The position numbers and the translations under genes are program-made. A model generated the notes under the pieces. That model was not told where the DNA came from. It ran no database searches and saw only the letters and a list, made by a program, of their open reading frames with translations. Source: Vibrio sp. ES.051 (GTDB taxonomy: Bacteria; Pseudomonadota; Gammaproteobacteria; Enterobacterales; Vibrionaceae). Taken from it: 64,000 nt of DNA. Positions 1 to 9,458 of this stretch are shown here, one piece after another; the first letter of the stretch is position 1; each line of letters begins with the position of its first letter. Location of the stretch: positions 186,001 through 250,000 of the forward strand of contig NZ_PDJL01000004.1 in assembly GCF_002563795.1 (NCBI RefSeq), in the 5' to 3' direction.

Positions 1-2376
1 GACGGTCATCTCCAGGACTTCATCAATGGTTTTGCCTTTGTAGCGTACTTCCAAGGTTTCGCGGTTATAACGCTTTCCTTTACATCCATCACACGGAACG
101 TAGACATCCGGTAAGAAGTGCATTTCTACTTTAATGACACCGTCCCCCTGACACGCCTCACAACGGCCACCACGCACATTAAAACTAAAGCGTCCAGGTT
201 TGTAGCCCCGTGAGCGTGATTCTTGTGTACCGGCAAACAGTTCACGGATGGGGGTAAAGATGCCTGTGTAGGTGGCTGGGTTCGAACGAGGTGTGCGACC
301 AATAGGGCTTTGATCGATATCGATCACCTTATCAAAATGCTCAAGCCCTTTAATGGATGTGTACGGTGAAGGCTGGGCGGTAGTCGCGCCGTTTAATTGG
401 GTGTGAGCTATTTTGAAAAAGGTATCATTAATCAACGTTGATTTACCTGAGCCAGATACGCCAGTAATACAGCTAAATAACCCGACAGGAATCGACAGAT
501 CCACATTCTTAAGGTTGTTACCGGTGGCCCCTAGCAGTTTGACTGTTTTTTTCGGATCTCGGGGGGTGCGCTCTTTGGGGATCGCAATTTTTTTAACCCC
601 ACTTAAGTACTGACCAGTGACAGAGTTCGGGTTGGCGATAACTTCTTCGAATGTCCCTTCTGCGACAACGTAGCCACCATGAACCCCCGCACCAGGGCCG
701 ATATCAATCACGTGATCGGCACTGCGAATGGCATCCTCATCGTGCTCGACGACAAGTACAGTATTACCAAGATCGCGTAGGTGAGTCAGCGTTTTTAGCA
801 GACGCTCATTGTCACGCTGGTGGAGACCAATTGATGGCTCATCCAACACGTACATCACACCTACGAGGCCTGCGCCGATTTGACTTGCCAGACGGATACG
901 TTGTGCTTCACCACCTGATAAGGTTTCCGCACTGCGAGATAAGTTCAGATAGTTCAAACCAACGTTGACGAGAAATTGCAGACGATCGTTGATCTCTTTC
1001 ATTATTTTTTCAGCGATTTGAGCGCGTTGTCCTTCGAGTTTTAAAGAACGAAAGAACTCAAGTGTATCCGCAATGCTAAGCTCGACAATCTCTGGAAGGG
1101 TGGTATCGGCAATAAAAACGTTACGTGCTTCCAAGCGTAAACGGGTTCCGCCACAGCTAGAACAAGATTTGGTTGAGATATACTTGGCTAACTCTTCACG
1201 TACGGAATTAGATTCGGTATCACGATAACGACGCTCTAGGGTATTCAGAATGCCTTCGAATGGATGCCGTTTGACGCGAATATCACCACGGTCATTGATG
1301 TATTTAAACTCAATTTCGGTACGCCCCGATCCTTTTAAAATCACATCTTGGGTTTTCTTGGGCAGCGAATTGAATGGGGCATGTAGATCCAACCCATAAT
1401 GATCCGCCAATGATGTCAGCATTTGGAAGTAGTAATAGTTCTTTTGATCCCAGCCGCGAATAGCGCCTTGTGCCAAGCTCAGCGAATCATCTTGAATCAC
1501 TCGGCTCGGGTCAAAATACTGCTGTACACCTAAACCATCACAAGTGGCACAAGCGCCGGCAGGGTTGTTGAACGAGAAAAGTCGCGGCTCCAATTCTTGC
1601 ATGCTGTAACCACACTGAGGACAAGCGAAATTAGCCGAGAAAATAATTTTTTCGCCGTCTCCCTCCATGGGCGCAACCACGGCGATCCCCCCTGAAAGCT
1701 CAAGTGTTGTTTCAAAAGACTCGGCTAAACGCTGATGTAAATCTGGACGTACTTTAAAGCGATCCACGACCACTTCAATGGTGTGTTTTTTGTGTAATTC
1801 TAGAGTTGGCGGATCGGAAAGATCACACGTTTCACCATCAATGCGAGCGCGGATAAAACCTTGAGCAGCAAGATTTTCAAGTGTTTTGACATGTTCCCCT
1901 TTACGCTCTTTGACGATGGGGGCTAGTAACATCATTTTGCTGCCTTCAGGCATCTCAAGCACCTTGTCTACCATTTGACTAATGGTTTGAGCGGCAAGAG
2001 GGGCATGATGGGTCGGGCATCGAGGCTCACCGACACGGGCATAAAGCAGGCGTAAGTAATCGTAGACTTCGGTAATGGTACCCACGGTTGAACGAGGGTT
2101 ATGAGACGTCGACTTCTGTTCGATAGAAATTGCAGGTGATAAGCCTTCGATAGAATCGACATCGGGCTTTTCCATCAGAGACAAAAACTGGCGAGCGTAA
2201 GCCGATAGAGACTCCACATAACGTCTTTGCCCTTCAGCATACAAGGTGTCGAAAGCGAGAGAGGACTTACCGGAACCGCTTAATCCAGTAATAACAATCA
2301 GTTTGTCGCGAGGAATTGTAAGATTAATGTCTTTGAGGTTATGGGTTCGGGCACCGCGAACTTCTATTTTATCCAT
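1..2376 (-). CDS. uvrA: UvrABC excinuclease subunit A (partial, N-terminal 792 residues)
   Basis: DNA-damage recognition ATPase of nucleotide excision repair; UvrA loads UvrB at lesions. The reading frame opens at an ATG complementary to 2374-2376 and stays open to the left edge, so about 150 C-terminal residues of a roughly 940-residue protein are outside. The N terminus has the first Walker A (GLSGSGKSS) followed by the family block [19 protein letters not shown]. The left end carries the zinc-finger region that precedes the second ABC signature, with [18 protein letters not shown] visible. Transcribed leftwards, downstream of galU but separated from it by a terminator; a LexA-like box lies 70 bases upstream, fitting SOS control. 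Confidence 0.97.
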   Translation of the reverse strand, partial: MDKIEVRGARTHNLKDINLTIPRDKLIVITGLSGSGKSSLAFDTLYAEGQRRYVESLSAYARQFLSLMEKPDVDSIEGLSPAISIEQKSTSHNPRSTVGTITEVYDYLRLLYARVGEPRCPTHHAPLAAQTISQMVDKVLEMPEGSKMMLLAPIVKERKGEHVKTLENLAAQGFIRARIDGETCDLSDPPTLELHKKHTIEVVVDRFKVRPDLHQRLAESFETTLELSGGIAVVAPMEGDGEKIIFSANFACPQCGYSMQELEPRLFSFNNPAGACATCDGLGVQQYFDPSRVIQDDSLSLAQGAIRGWDQKNYYYFQMLTSLADHYGLDLHAPFNSLPKKTQDVILKGSGRTEIEFKYINDRGDIRVKRHPFEGILNTLERRYRDTESNSVREELAKYISTKSCSSCGGTRLRLEARNVFIADTTLPEIVELSIADTLEFFRSLKLEGQRAQIAEKIMKEINDRLQFLVNVGLNYLNLSRSAETLSGGEAQRIRLASQIGAGLVGVMYVLDEPSIGLHQRDNERLLKTLTHLRDLGNTVLVVEHDEDAIRSADHVIDIGPGAGVHGGYVVAEGTFEEVIANPNSVTGQYLSGVKKIAIPKERTPRDPKKTVKLLGATGNNLKNVDLSIPVGLFSCITGVSGSGKSTLINDTFFKIAHTQLNGATTAQPSPYTSIKGLEHFDKVIDIDQSPIGRTPRSNPATYTGIFTPIRELFAGTQESRSRGYKPGRFSFNVRGGRCEACQGDGVIKVEMHFLPDVYVPCDGCKGKRYNRETLEVRYKGKTIDEVLEMTV

Positions 2377-2445
2377 CGTTTTTGCTCTATGTATAACCAA
2401 GTGGGACAAGTATTACATAGTGTGAGAAATGTGCAAAGAAAAACA

Positions 2446-2461
2446 CTGGACAAAAAAACAG
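2446..2461 (-). promoter_or_regulatory. Putative LexA (SOS) box upstream of uvrA
   Basis: On the minus strand this 16-mer reads CTGT-N8-CCAG, one base off the gammaproteobacterial LexA consensus CTGT-N8-ACAG, with a T-rich centre. It lies 70 bases before the uvrA start and abuts the galU terminator. SOS control of uvrA is established in E. coli; the assignment here is inferred from sequence only. Confidence 0.55.
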
Positions 2462-2462
2462 T

Positions 2463-2493
2463 GAAATAAAAGCTCGGCATGGTGCCGAGCTTT
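2463..2493 (-). terminator. Rho-independent terminator of galU
   Basis: An 11-bp perfect stem (2469-2479 with 2483-2493) and a 3-base loop, followed on the minus strand by CTTTTATTT. It lies 33 bases after the galU stop and separates galU from uvrA. Confidence 0.85.
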
Positions 2494-2525
2494 GTGAATC
2501 GTTATCGCGAAATAGGACGAAGAAT

Positions 2526-3398
2526 TTATACCGCTTTTTGCGTTGCGTGCTTACCGAGCTCAGATGTTTTCTCATCTTTTAGGTACAGATTTTCAAAGCA
2601 GTAGTTTGTTGCTTCGATATAGCCTTCGACACTACCGCAGTCAAAGCGTTGACCTTTGAATTTATAAGCCAATACGCAACCTGCTTTTGCTTGTTTGAGT
2701 AGCGCGTCGGTGATTTGAATCTCACCACCTTTACCTGGCTCTGTATTTTCGATTAACTCGAAGATATCTGGAGTCAGAATGTAACGGCCGATAATGGCTA
2801 AGTTGCTTGGCGCGGTGCCTTTTTCTGGTTTCTCTACCATGTCATCTACGCGGTAGATATCGTCTTTGATCATTTCACCTGAAATCACACCGTATCTATG
2901 TGTTTCTTCTTCTGGGACTTCTTGAACCGCAACGATTGAACAGCGGAATTGCTTAAACAATGCAACCATTTGAGCCAGAACGCCTTCCTTTTCGTTGACA
3001 CAAAGGTCATCAGCAAGGACTACGGCAAAGGGTTCGTCGCCGACCAACTCACGCCCAGTCAGGATAGCGTGACCTAAGCCTTTCATTTCACGCTGACGAA
3101 TATAAGTGAAGTGTGCGGATTCAATGATGTCACGAATGTCTACCAACAACTCTTCTTTGTTGGTGCCGCTAATCTGATGTTCCAGCTCGTAGTTCTTATC
3201 AAAGTGGTCCATGATCGAGTGCTTGCCACGACCTGTAACAATACACATGCCGTTCATACCAGCTTGGATTGCTTCTTCAACACCGTACTCAATTAACGGC
3301 TTGTTCACTACTGGCATCATCTCTTTTGGCATTGATTTAGTGGCCGGTAGAAAGCGTGTGCCATAGCCTGCAGCAGGGAACAGACATTTTTTAATCAT
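2526..3398 (-). CDS. galU: UTP--glucose-1-phosphate uridylyltransferase
   Basis: Makes UDP-glucose from UTP and glucose-1-phosphate, the precursor for LPS core, capsule and exopolysaccharide sugars. The 290-residue cytoplasmic protein opens with the nucleotidyltransferase signature AAGYGTRFLPATKSMPKEM. It also has VLADDL (metal-binding Asp pair), VEKP and a C-terminal KGQRFDCGSVEGY block typical of bacterial GalU. The frame extends 10 codons upstream to an alternative start, but the family N terminus (MIKKCLFPAAG) begins at the ATG ending at 3398, with AGGA about 10 bases before it. It lies between uvrA and qstR and has its own terminator. Confidence 0.96.
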   Translation of the reverse strand: MIKKCLFPAAGYGTRFLPATKSMPKEMMPVVNKPLIEYGVEEAIQAGMNGMCIVTGRGKHSIMDHFDKNYELEHQISGTNKEELLVDIRDIIESAHFTYIRQREMKGLGHAILTGRELVGDEPFAVVLADDLCVNEKEGVLAQMVALFKQFRCSIVAVQEVPEEETHRYGVISGEMIKDDIYRVDDMVEKPEKGTAPSNLAIIGRYILTPDIFELIENTEPGKGGEIQITDALLKQAKAGCVLAYKFKGQRFDCGSVEGYIEATNYCFENLYLKDEKTSELGKHATQKAV

Positions 3399-3558
3399 TG
3401 GGGGAATATCCTGTCTCGTTATTATCAAGAATCTGCGGGCAACTTTACCACGAGAGGCACCAATGAATCATGAATAAAGTAGGCAAAAGTGTGAGGCTGA
3501 GTGCGGAAACAAGTATAAACGACTCGCCAAATTAGCGACCAGAGTCGCCGGCATAGCG

Positions 3559-4203
3559 TTAAGACATCAAATTTTGATCTGCCCAAGCAATGGCTTGTAC
3601 GCGATTCTTAACCGACAGTTTTTTGAATATCTGATACAAGTGAGATTTGATCGTAAACTCACTGACAAACAACTCTTCCGCCATTCGGCTATTCGAAGCG
3701 CCGGCTTGTAAGCAACGTAACACTTGTAATTCTCTAATGGTAAGGTCCACCGTCGCAGGCGCAGTATGCGTGTTAATGACATTACGATAATAATGTAAAA
3801 GCTGGCTAGTCACATTGCGTGGTAACCAGTTTTGACCGTTAACAATCCCTTTTAAACCTTCACCAACTTGCTCTAGAGAGTCCTCAGTATAGAAGAGTCC
3901 TTTGAGTTGTCCAAACGCCAGTAACTCGTCAGTGGTTAGACGCTTTGGGACATTAAAAATAACCGTTTCAAAATTTTTCCACACCAGCGGCAGGTTTTTT
4001 ATCGATTGAACGAGGGATTTATGTTCACTGAAGTCAATAAGAAGGATTTTGTTGCGGTGCAGTGGTTTGGCTTCCATTAATGCGTCTGCCGAGATCACCG
4101 GAATACTCATGTCAATGTACTTCTCGAATATCGCGACTTTTTTGTCCGCGTTATCTTCCATACTGATCAGAAATAGCTTTCTTGCGTAAGCCGACTTTCT
4201 CAC
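3559..4203 (-). CDS. qstR: LuxR/VpsT-type regulator, QstR (competence and quorum-sensing regulator)
   Basis: Predicted DNA-binding regulator of 214 residues. The C terminus (about 145-210) is a LuxR/GerE helix-turn-helix (LTIRELQVLRCLQAGASNSR followed by a recognition helix with SEFTIKSHLYQI). The N-terminal 130 residues resemble the degenerate receiver domain of the CsgD/VpsT group. Identification as QstR rests on this architecture, the length, and the position between galU and ssb, which is where qstR sits in V. cholerae. There QstR is induced by TfoX and HapR and activates DNA uptake and T6SS genes. I chose the GTG at 4203 because GGGAGA lies 9 bases upstream; a TTG eight codons earlier lacks a ribosome site. 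Confidence 0.85.
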   Translation of the reverse strand: MRKSAYARKLFLISMEDNADKKVAIFEKYIDMSIPVISADALMEAKPLHRNKILLIDFSEHKSLVQSIKNLPLVWKNFETVIFNVPKRLTTDELLAFGQLKGLFYTEDSLEQVGEGLKGIVNGQNWLPRNVTSQLLHYYRNVINTHTAPATVDLTIRELQVLRCLQAGASNSRMAEELFVSEFTIKSHLYQIFKKLSVKNRVQAIAWADQNLMS

Positions 4204-4479
4204 GTGTTTCAGTCTCCCAATAGTCAATAAAAACCATAAATTGGCATTAAAGGCGGGTTATAACCATAGTTTTGATGAATAAATGCGTTCCAATTCAAAG
4301 CTTCAGGAAGCGATGCCTGTAAAGCGAGTCAAAAATGCTACATGTGAAAGTTGAATAGCGATTGGGGTTCTAGAGGTGAACTCAATCGAACCCGTGGTAT
4401 TAGACTTTAATCAAAACATTAAAGCGTGCTATTCTAATGCGCTAAAATTTTATATATCCAGAGTCAAACGGAGCACATC
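4204..4479. promoter_or_regulatory. Divergent promoter region qstR/ssb
   Basis: A 276-base AT-rich gap between divergently read qstR and ssb, so it must hold both promoters. The best ssb -10 is an extended TGC-TATTCT around 4427-4435, with a weak TTAATC at -35. No LexA box matching CTGT-N8-ACAG was found, unlike the divergent uvrA/ssb promoter of E. coli. No clear CRP or HapR site could be picked by eye for qstR. Confidence 0.45.
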
Positions 4480-5025
4480 ATGGCCAGCCGTGGAATTAAC
4501 AAAGTTATTTTGGTGGGGAATCTAGGTACCGACCCTGAAATTCGTTACATGCCGAATGGCGGCGCAGTAGCAAATATAACTATTGCGACCTCTGATTCAT
4601 GGCGTGATAAAGCGACTGGTGAACAGCGCGAAAAAACGGAATGGCACCGTGTCGCGTTGTTCGGCAAACTTGCTGAAGTCGCAGGTGAATACTTGCGTAA
4701 AGGCTCTCAAGTTTACATTGAAGGCCAACTGCAAACTCGTAAATGGCAAGATCAAAATGGACAAGACCGTTACTCAACCGAAGTTGTTGTGCAAGGCTTT
4801 AACGGTGTGATGCAAATGCTAGGCGGCCGTGGTCAAGGTGGCGGCGCACCTATGGGTGGCCAACAACAGCAACAAGGTGGGTGGGGGCAGCCTCAGCAAC
4901 CAGCTCAGCAGCAATACAATGCTCCTCCGCAGCAACAGCAACAGCAACCACAGCAGGCTCCGCAGAAACCGCAGCAGCAATACAATGAGCCGCCAATGGA
5001 TTTTGACGACGATATTCCGTTTTAG
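4480..5025 (+). CDS. ssb: Single-stranded DNA-binding protein
   Basis: Coats single-stranded DNA during replication, repair and recombination. The 181-residue protein has an N-terminal OB fold (about 1-110; [37 protein letters not shown]), a long linker almost wholly Gln, Pro and Gly (about 112-170), and the conserved acidic tip DFDDDIPF that recruits partner proteins. The ATG is preceded by GGAG and gives the standard [10 protein letters not shown] start. The gene is alone on the plus strand, followed by its own terminator. The Gln/Pro-rich linker, encoded by repetitive CAG/CAA codons, is longer and more Gln-biased than in many enterobacteria. Confidence 0.98.
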   Translation: MASRGINKVILVGNLGTDPEIRYMPNGGAVANITIATSDSWRDKATGEQREKTEWHRVALFGKLAEVAGEYLRKGSQVYIEGQLQTRKWQDQNGQDRYSTEVVVQGFNGVMQMLGGRGQGGGAPMGGQQQQQGGWGQPQQPAQQQYNAPPQQQQQQPQQAPQKPQQQYNEPPMDFDDDIPF

Positions 5026-5059
5026 ACAAAGACGAAAATGGATGTTTGAACCTAAACTA

Positions 5060-5086
5060 AAGGCCGCGAGAACGTGGCCTTTTTTA
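5060..5086 (+). terminator. Terminator of ssb
   Basis: A stem of AAGGCCGCG with CGTGGCCTT (one G-U pair), a 4-base AGAA loop, and then a T-run with the sequence TTTTTTATT. It begins 35 bases after the ssb stop. Confidence 0.8.
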
Positions 5087-5344
5087 TTCCTACCGCTTAG
5101 TGAATGTTTCAAACCTCTATGACTGAGGGCGATACCCTCGTGCCAATCAAATAAGGTGAGCTTTAACCACTTAGGGTAATCAGTATTTTACTACGATTGG
5201 GATAACAATAACGCTTATCAATGAATGCAATGTTGTTTATGTTTCAGCCTCTCACAATCAGACTAATCTGATTGTTTGGTGAGTTCTTATCAAGTATAAA
5301 CATATCAATAAGGTATATGATGAATAAAAAGGAATTTGGTATTC
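5087..5344 (+). promoter_or_regulatory. mshH upstream region with perfect inverted repeat
   Basis: The gap between the ssb terminator and mshH should contain the first MSHA promoter. It holds a perfect 8-bp inverted repeat, CAATCAGA-CTAA-TCTGATTG at 5255-5274, nested in CTCAC...GTGAG (5251-5255 and 5279-5283), and a looser GATAA...TTATC pair near 5202-5220. These could be an operator or an RNA hairpin in the leader; I could not match either to a known regulator. Confidence 0.4.
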
Positions 5345-7354
5345 ATGAGGTATACCCCAACTCTTAAGTTAAGCACACGGCTGGTGGCCTTTGTCACCAT
5401 GATCGTCATATGCGCCATGTTTATCTTGTTTGTCGGTGGCGCCCTTTCTTTTAAGCGACTTGGGCAGGAATATCTTACCCATTATCTAGAAGGGATTGTG
5501 GAGGTGGTCGACAAGGAGATGGAAGATCCTGACGCCGCTTATTCTATGCAGCGTTGGATGCCGAAAATGTTGCAGGCATCTAATATCGTTGAAATGACAT
5601 TATCGACGAATAATGCCGTCGTTTATCGCTTCAAAGACACCTCCCACCGGATAGATGTATCGGCCTTGTTTGAGACAGAGTACCAACTCACTCACAACCC
5701 AGACTATGTTATTCATTTCAAAGCGGTTCCCCCCTATTTGGGCTATAGCTACTCAATGCAGGCGCTTTGGTCGATAACGCTCGCTGTCATCCTGATTATT
5801 TTCTGTCTGATGCGCGGTGTAACTTGGTTGAAAGAACAGTTATTAGGATCTGAAATGCTCGAAGAGCGTGGCAGGATGATCCTCGCTGGTCGCGTAGAGC
5901 AGTATGCGAAAGGAGATCAAAGAGAGTGGCCTTACACGGCGAGTGAAGCGCTCGATTTGTTGATTGAAGAACTGCAAGATGCGCGTCAAGAGCGCAGTCG
6001 GTTTGATACCTTCATCCGTACTCAAACTTTCCTTGATAAACTCACCGGGACCGCCAATCGAGTATTATTTGATAGTAAATTGGAATCTGCGTTGTTAGAG
6101 AATGGGGCGCGTGGTGCTGTGCTATTGGTGCGCATTCAGGATTGGAAGTCAGTTGAAGAAGAGCTAGATAAGCAGGTCACAGATGAGTTTATTGTTGAAG
6201 TTGGAAGCTTACTTTCCAATTTGGTTCAGCGATATCCAGATGTTGTATTCTCACGTTACTATGATGCTGACTTTGCGTTCTTTTTACCCCATCAAAGTGC
6301 TAAAGATGTAGCTAATTTAGCATCGCAGTGTATTCGCCAGTTAGAAAAATTAACACCACCTGAACCACTTGATCCTAACAACTGGTGTCATATTGGTATC
6401 ACCACGTACAAAGAGGGTGAGCGACATAGTCAAATCATCGATGAAGCAGAAACCGCATTACGTAGTGCACAGTTGCAAAATAACAATAACTGGAGCCGCT
6501 TCAAAAAATGGAACCACGATGAAGAAGATCGAGGAAGTGTGAGGTGGCGAACGTTATTTGACACAGCGCTGACACCTAGAAATGTGATACTCTACGCACA
6601 ATCTGTCTACTCAATAAGTGATAAGACGTATAAGAAACCATTATATGAAGAGTTAACATGTCGGATCCGCGATCCTGAAAACGGCATTGTGAAAGCATCT
6701 CGGTTTATTTCTGCGATAAGACTGGTGGGTTACGAAGCCCAAATGGATAGGGCGGTTATTCATAAATTCTTAAGGGATTTTAAGGCTAATTTCGATCACT
6801 CTAAATCTTATGCACTTAATTTAAATGTGACCCCTTTTTCTAATCGAGAATACTTCAAGTGGTTTCGTTATGAGCTCTTACAATTGTCACGTGAACAAAG
6901 AAAGTCTCTCAGTTTTGAGTTTGTAGAAGCACAATTTGTAAGACATTTAGATTTTATGCGACCACTCGCTAAAATGCTGGCTGGTTTAGGCTGTCATTTA
7001 ATGGTCGGGCAAGCTGGACGTACTATCGTCAGCACCCACTACCTAAAAGAAGTCGATATTCGTTACCTCAAGCTTCATCGCAGCTTAGTAGCAAAAATCG
7101 ACCAACGACATGAGAACCAGCTCTTTGTTCGCAGTATGCTAGGTGCGGCGGCAAACAGTAAAACTAAAATCATTGCAGTGGGGATTGAGAATCAGCAAGA
7201 GCTAAACACACTACTTGAGTTAGGTGTTTACGGTGGACAAGGGCGCTATTTGTCTGCGGAGCAGCAATATCTTCCTCGTTCTCAAGCGATGCCGCGTTCT
7301 CAATCAGAATCCCAAGTTAAATTGGGAAGACGAAATCGCTGGCGGAAAAAATAA
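5345..7354 (+). CDS. mshH: MSHA biogenesis protein MshH, CsrD-like degenerate GGDEF/EAL protein
   Basis: Inner-membrane regulator related to E. coli CsrD (YhdA), which targets CsrB/CsrC RNAs for RNase E decay rather than making or degrading c-di-GMP. The 669-residue protein has membrane segments near residues 12-34 and 138-156 flanking a periplasmic stretch, a HAMP-like linker, a GGDEF-like domain whose signature is RYYDADF (about 304-310), and an EAL-like domain (about 400-640) with EELTCR in place of the catalytic ExLxR motif. Both enzymatic signatures are therefore degenerate. I chose the ATG at 5345, with AAGGA 11 bases upstream; the TTG at 5336 is too close to that site. It is the first gene of the MSHA cluster; mshI begins 11 bases later. 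Confidence 0.92.
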   Translation: MRYTPTLKLSTRLVAFVTMIVICAMFILFVGGALSFKRLGQEYLTHYLEGIVEVVDKEMEDPDAAYSMQRWMPKMLQASNIVEMTLSTNNAVVYRFKDTSHRIDVSALFETEYQLTHNPDYVIHFKAVPPYLGYSYSMQALWSITLAVILIIFCLMRGVTWLKEQLLGSEMLEERGRMILAGRVEQYAKGDQREWPYTASEALDLLIEELQDARQERSRFDTFIRTQTFLDKLTGTANRVLFDSKLESALLENGARGAVLLVRIQDWKSVEEELDKQVTDEFIVEVGSLLSNLVQRYPDVVFSRYYDADFAFFLPHQSAKDVANLASQCIRQLEKLTPPEPLDPNNWCHIGITTYKEGERHSQIIDEAETALRSAQLQNNNNWSRFKKWNHDEEDRGSVRWRTLFDTALTPRNVILYAQSVYSISDKTYKKPLYEELTCRIRDPENGIVKASRFISAIRLVGYEAQMDRAVIHKFLRDFKANFDHSKSYALNLNVTPFSNREYFKWFRYELLQLSREQRKSLSFEFVEAQFVRHLDFMRPLAKMLAGLGCHLMVGQAGRTIVSTHYLKEVDIRYLKLHRSLVAKIDQRHENQLFVRSMLGAAANSKTKIIAVGIENQQELNTLLELGVYGGQGRYLSAEQQYLPRSQAMPRSQSESQVKLGRRNRWRKK

Positions 7355-7365
7355 AGATAAAGATC

Positions 7366-8811
7366 ATGGATTTTAAAGCAGTATTCGACAAGCTCATGCA
7401 ATCATCTGGTGGTGGTCGCTCTTGTTTTTTGGTTATTCAGCCAGATGCAGTTTATTTATTATCATCAGTCAAAAGTGGACGCCCATCTCAATTCGAAATT
7501 TCTGAGTCAAACTGGGAGCGGGCGGTTGAACAGGCATTAAGTGTAGCGGCCAGTGCGTACGACTCGCTGACGGTCGTGCTTTCACATAATTACTATCAGA
7601 TGTATCAAATCGACAAACCAGCGATGCCTCGTCAGGAGTGGCCTGCCGCGTTGCCGTTTTTGTTGAAAGAACTGATTTCTGAACGCGCCATTGATGTTAT
7701 TGCTGATGCGGTAGAGTTGCCCTACTCGACGAAAGTACAAACCTATGTCTTATCAAGAAAAATGCTGGATAAGATAGTTCTGCTTGCCAGTCGCGCTCAG
7801 CTGCCACTGGATGCGATCATCCCTGAAGATGATGTATGGGGTGAGACGGCGGGTGAGCTGGGTAATTTCTTACTATTGCAGCGCAGCGCGCGTGGCCATT
7901 TCCGTATTAGTGCTTTTGTCGAAAATACCATAGCATTTCATCGTTCTATACGTAGCGTGACGCCGCCGTTAACTGGCGTGCCATCGAGTGAAATGCAGAT
8001 GGATAGCTTATCCTTAGAGCTGCAACGTTCGATTGATTACCTTTCTTCACAGCTTCGTCATGTTCAATTACACCAATTGAAAGTGTGTTGTGACGAAGAA
8101 GATGAAAACGAGTTGGTTCAGTCACTTAATTATCGTTTAAGTACAAAAGTTTCCCTGTTATTACCGGCTGAGCATGAGTTATCGGGGCATGTTTTGGCAG
8201 ATACCGCTGCTGCTTCGGCGACACGGCGAGTCAATCTGTATCCTGACTACTTAAAGCCACAAAAAAACCTTCTGACGTTAAAAAATATCGCGATATCTTG
8301 GGGAGTGGCGGCAGTCGCTATTTTGTTCTCTTACGGTTATGTCACTTGGCAAAGTAGCGGCCTCGAGGACGAAATCACCATTGCAAAAAGCAAAGGCGAT
8401 ATTCTGCAATCAGAGCTTGAACGCTACCAAGTTAAGCTGCGTAAGCATCAGCCTGATACGAATAAGTTAGCTGCCAAAGCACGTTTAGAGCGTGAAGTGA
8501 AAGCCAAACGTGATTCACTACAAGCCGTGGGGAAATACGATGACACACAGCGCGCAGGCTACTCTGGCGTGATGCAATCCTTAGCTAAGCTGGGCAGTAA
8601 AGAGATCTCTTTATCCGAAATTCGAATTAATCGCCATACGTTAGATTTAAAAGGCTTGGCGAAAACACCAAGCTCAGTGCCGAATTGGGTAGGTCAATTT
8701 AAGCATGAAATCAGCTTAGTTGGCCGAACGTTTGATAATGTCAAAATTAGCCGAAACGATAAGGATGTTGTGACGTTTGAACTCAAAACGCGCGAGGATA
8801 AAGAGAAATGA
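7366..8811 (+). CDS. mshI: MSHA assembly protein MshI (PilM/PilN-like)
   Basis: Inner-membrane assembly component. The 481-residue protein has a cytoplasmic PilM-like part (about 1-300) and one membrane helix near 306-326 (NIAISWGVAAVAILFSYGYV). A periplasmic coiled-coil and a PilN-like tail follow, so it appears to combine the roles of PilM and PilN. Together with MshJ and MshK it probably forms the alignment subcomplex linking the ATPase platform to the secretin. It overlaps mshJ by 4 bases (ATGA), implying translational coupling. Assignment rests on architecture and position. Confidence 0.88.
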   Translation: MDFKAVFDKLMQSSGGGRSCFLVIQPDAVYLLSSVKSGRPSQFEISESNWERAVEQALSVAASAYDSLTVVLSHNYYQMYQIDKPAMPRQEWPAALPFLLKELISERAIDVIADAVELPYSTKVQTYVLSRKMLDKIVLLASRAQLPLDAIIPEDDVWGETAGELGNFLLLQRSARGHFRISAFVENTIAFHRSIRSVTPPLTGVPSSEMQMDSLSLELQRSIDYLSSQLRHVQLHQLKVCCDEEDENELVQSLNYRLSTKVSLLLPAEHELSGHVLADTAAASATRRVNLYPDYLKPQKNLLTLKNIAISWGVAAVAILFSYGYVTWQSSGLEDEITIAKSKGDILQSELERYQVKLRKHQPDTNKLAAKARLEREVKAKRDSLQAVGKYDDTQRAGYSGVMQSLAKLGSKEISLSEIRINRHTLDLKGLAKTPSSVPNWVGQFKHEISLVGRTFDNVKISRNDKDVVTFELKTREDKEK

Positions 8812-9458
8812 ATGAATTCTGGCTCTCATTAGAAGAGCGCTTTGGAGAGATGAGCGCGCGTGAAAAAGTGCTGGTTGCGCTATGTGGCCTAGTGGTGGTG
8901 GTCATGTTGCTGTTCACCCTCGTATTGGAGCCAAAGCTCAACGACATCATCAATCATGAAAAACAGTTGAGCAACTTAAAACAAGCTAACCAAAAGATCG
9001 AGATTGATACTTTACGTATTCAGGCGAAGCTGAGCAAAGATCCAAATGCTGAGATAGATCGAACTATCTCTAACCTTTTAGCTGAAAGTCAGCACCTTTC
9101 TATGCAGTTATCGGAGATCATCGAGCATTTAATCACACCTTCCCAAATGGCGGATCTGTTGGAAAGTGTGTTGGAGCAGCAAAAGGGGATTCATCTCTTA
9201 TCGATGCAAACTCTGCCTTCTGAACCCATTACTAAAGATAAAGAGGCGTCGCAATACTCGGGTTACTACTTACACCCAGTGCGAATGGAGCTGATAGGGG
9301 ATTACTTTTCTATCGTTAATTACCTCAGCAAATTAGAAAGTCTACCCGCCAATTATTACTGGCGCAGTTTTAGTTACAAAGTGGAAGAGTACCCGAAAGC
9401 GAAGCTGGTATTAGAAGTGTACACATTAGGGACTCGAGAGGAGTTTATCGGTGGTTAA
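8808..9458 (+). CDS. mshJ: MSHA assembly protein MshJ (PilO/GspM-like)
   Basis: A 216-residue bitopic protein: a short cytoplasmic N terminus, one membrane helix near 21-41 (KVLVALCGLVVVVMLLFTLV), a coiled-coil of about 55 residues, and a periplasmic ferredoxin-like domain as in PilO/GspM. It probably pairs with MshI to align the inner-membrane platform with the MshL secretin. Its ATG overlaps the mshI stop (ATGA), and its own 3' end overlaps the GTG start of mshK by 8 bases. Confidence 0.87.
   Translation: MNEFWLSLEERFGEMSAREKVLVALCGLVVVVMLLFTLVLEPKLNDIINHEKQLSNLKQANQKIEIDTLRIQAKLSKDPNAEIDRTISNLLAESQHLSMQLSEIIEHLITPSQMADLLESVLEQQKGIHLLSMQTLPSEPITKDKEASQYSGYYLHPVRMELIGDYFSIVNYLSKLESLPANYYWRSFSYKVEEYPKAKLVLEVYTLGTREEFIGG

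Noticed and set aside
4819..5122. Long frames opposite and alongside the ssb linker (leucine-rich and Asn/Ser-rich 97-codon frames)
   Set aside because: They are out-of-frame readings of the CAG/CAA repeat region within ssb, with no ribosome site or family similarity.
5202..5220. HapR/LuxR quorum-sensing box upstream of mshH
   Set aside because: The GATAA...TTATC halves have the wrong spacing and orientation relative to the HapR consensus.
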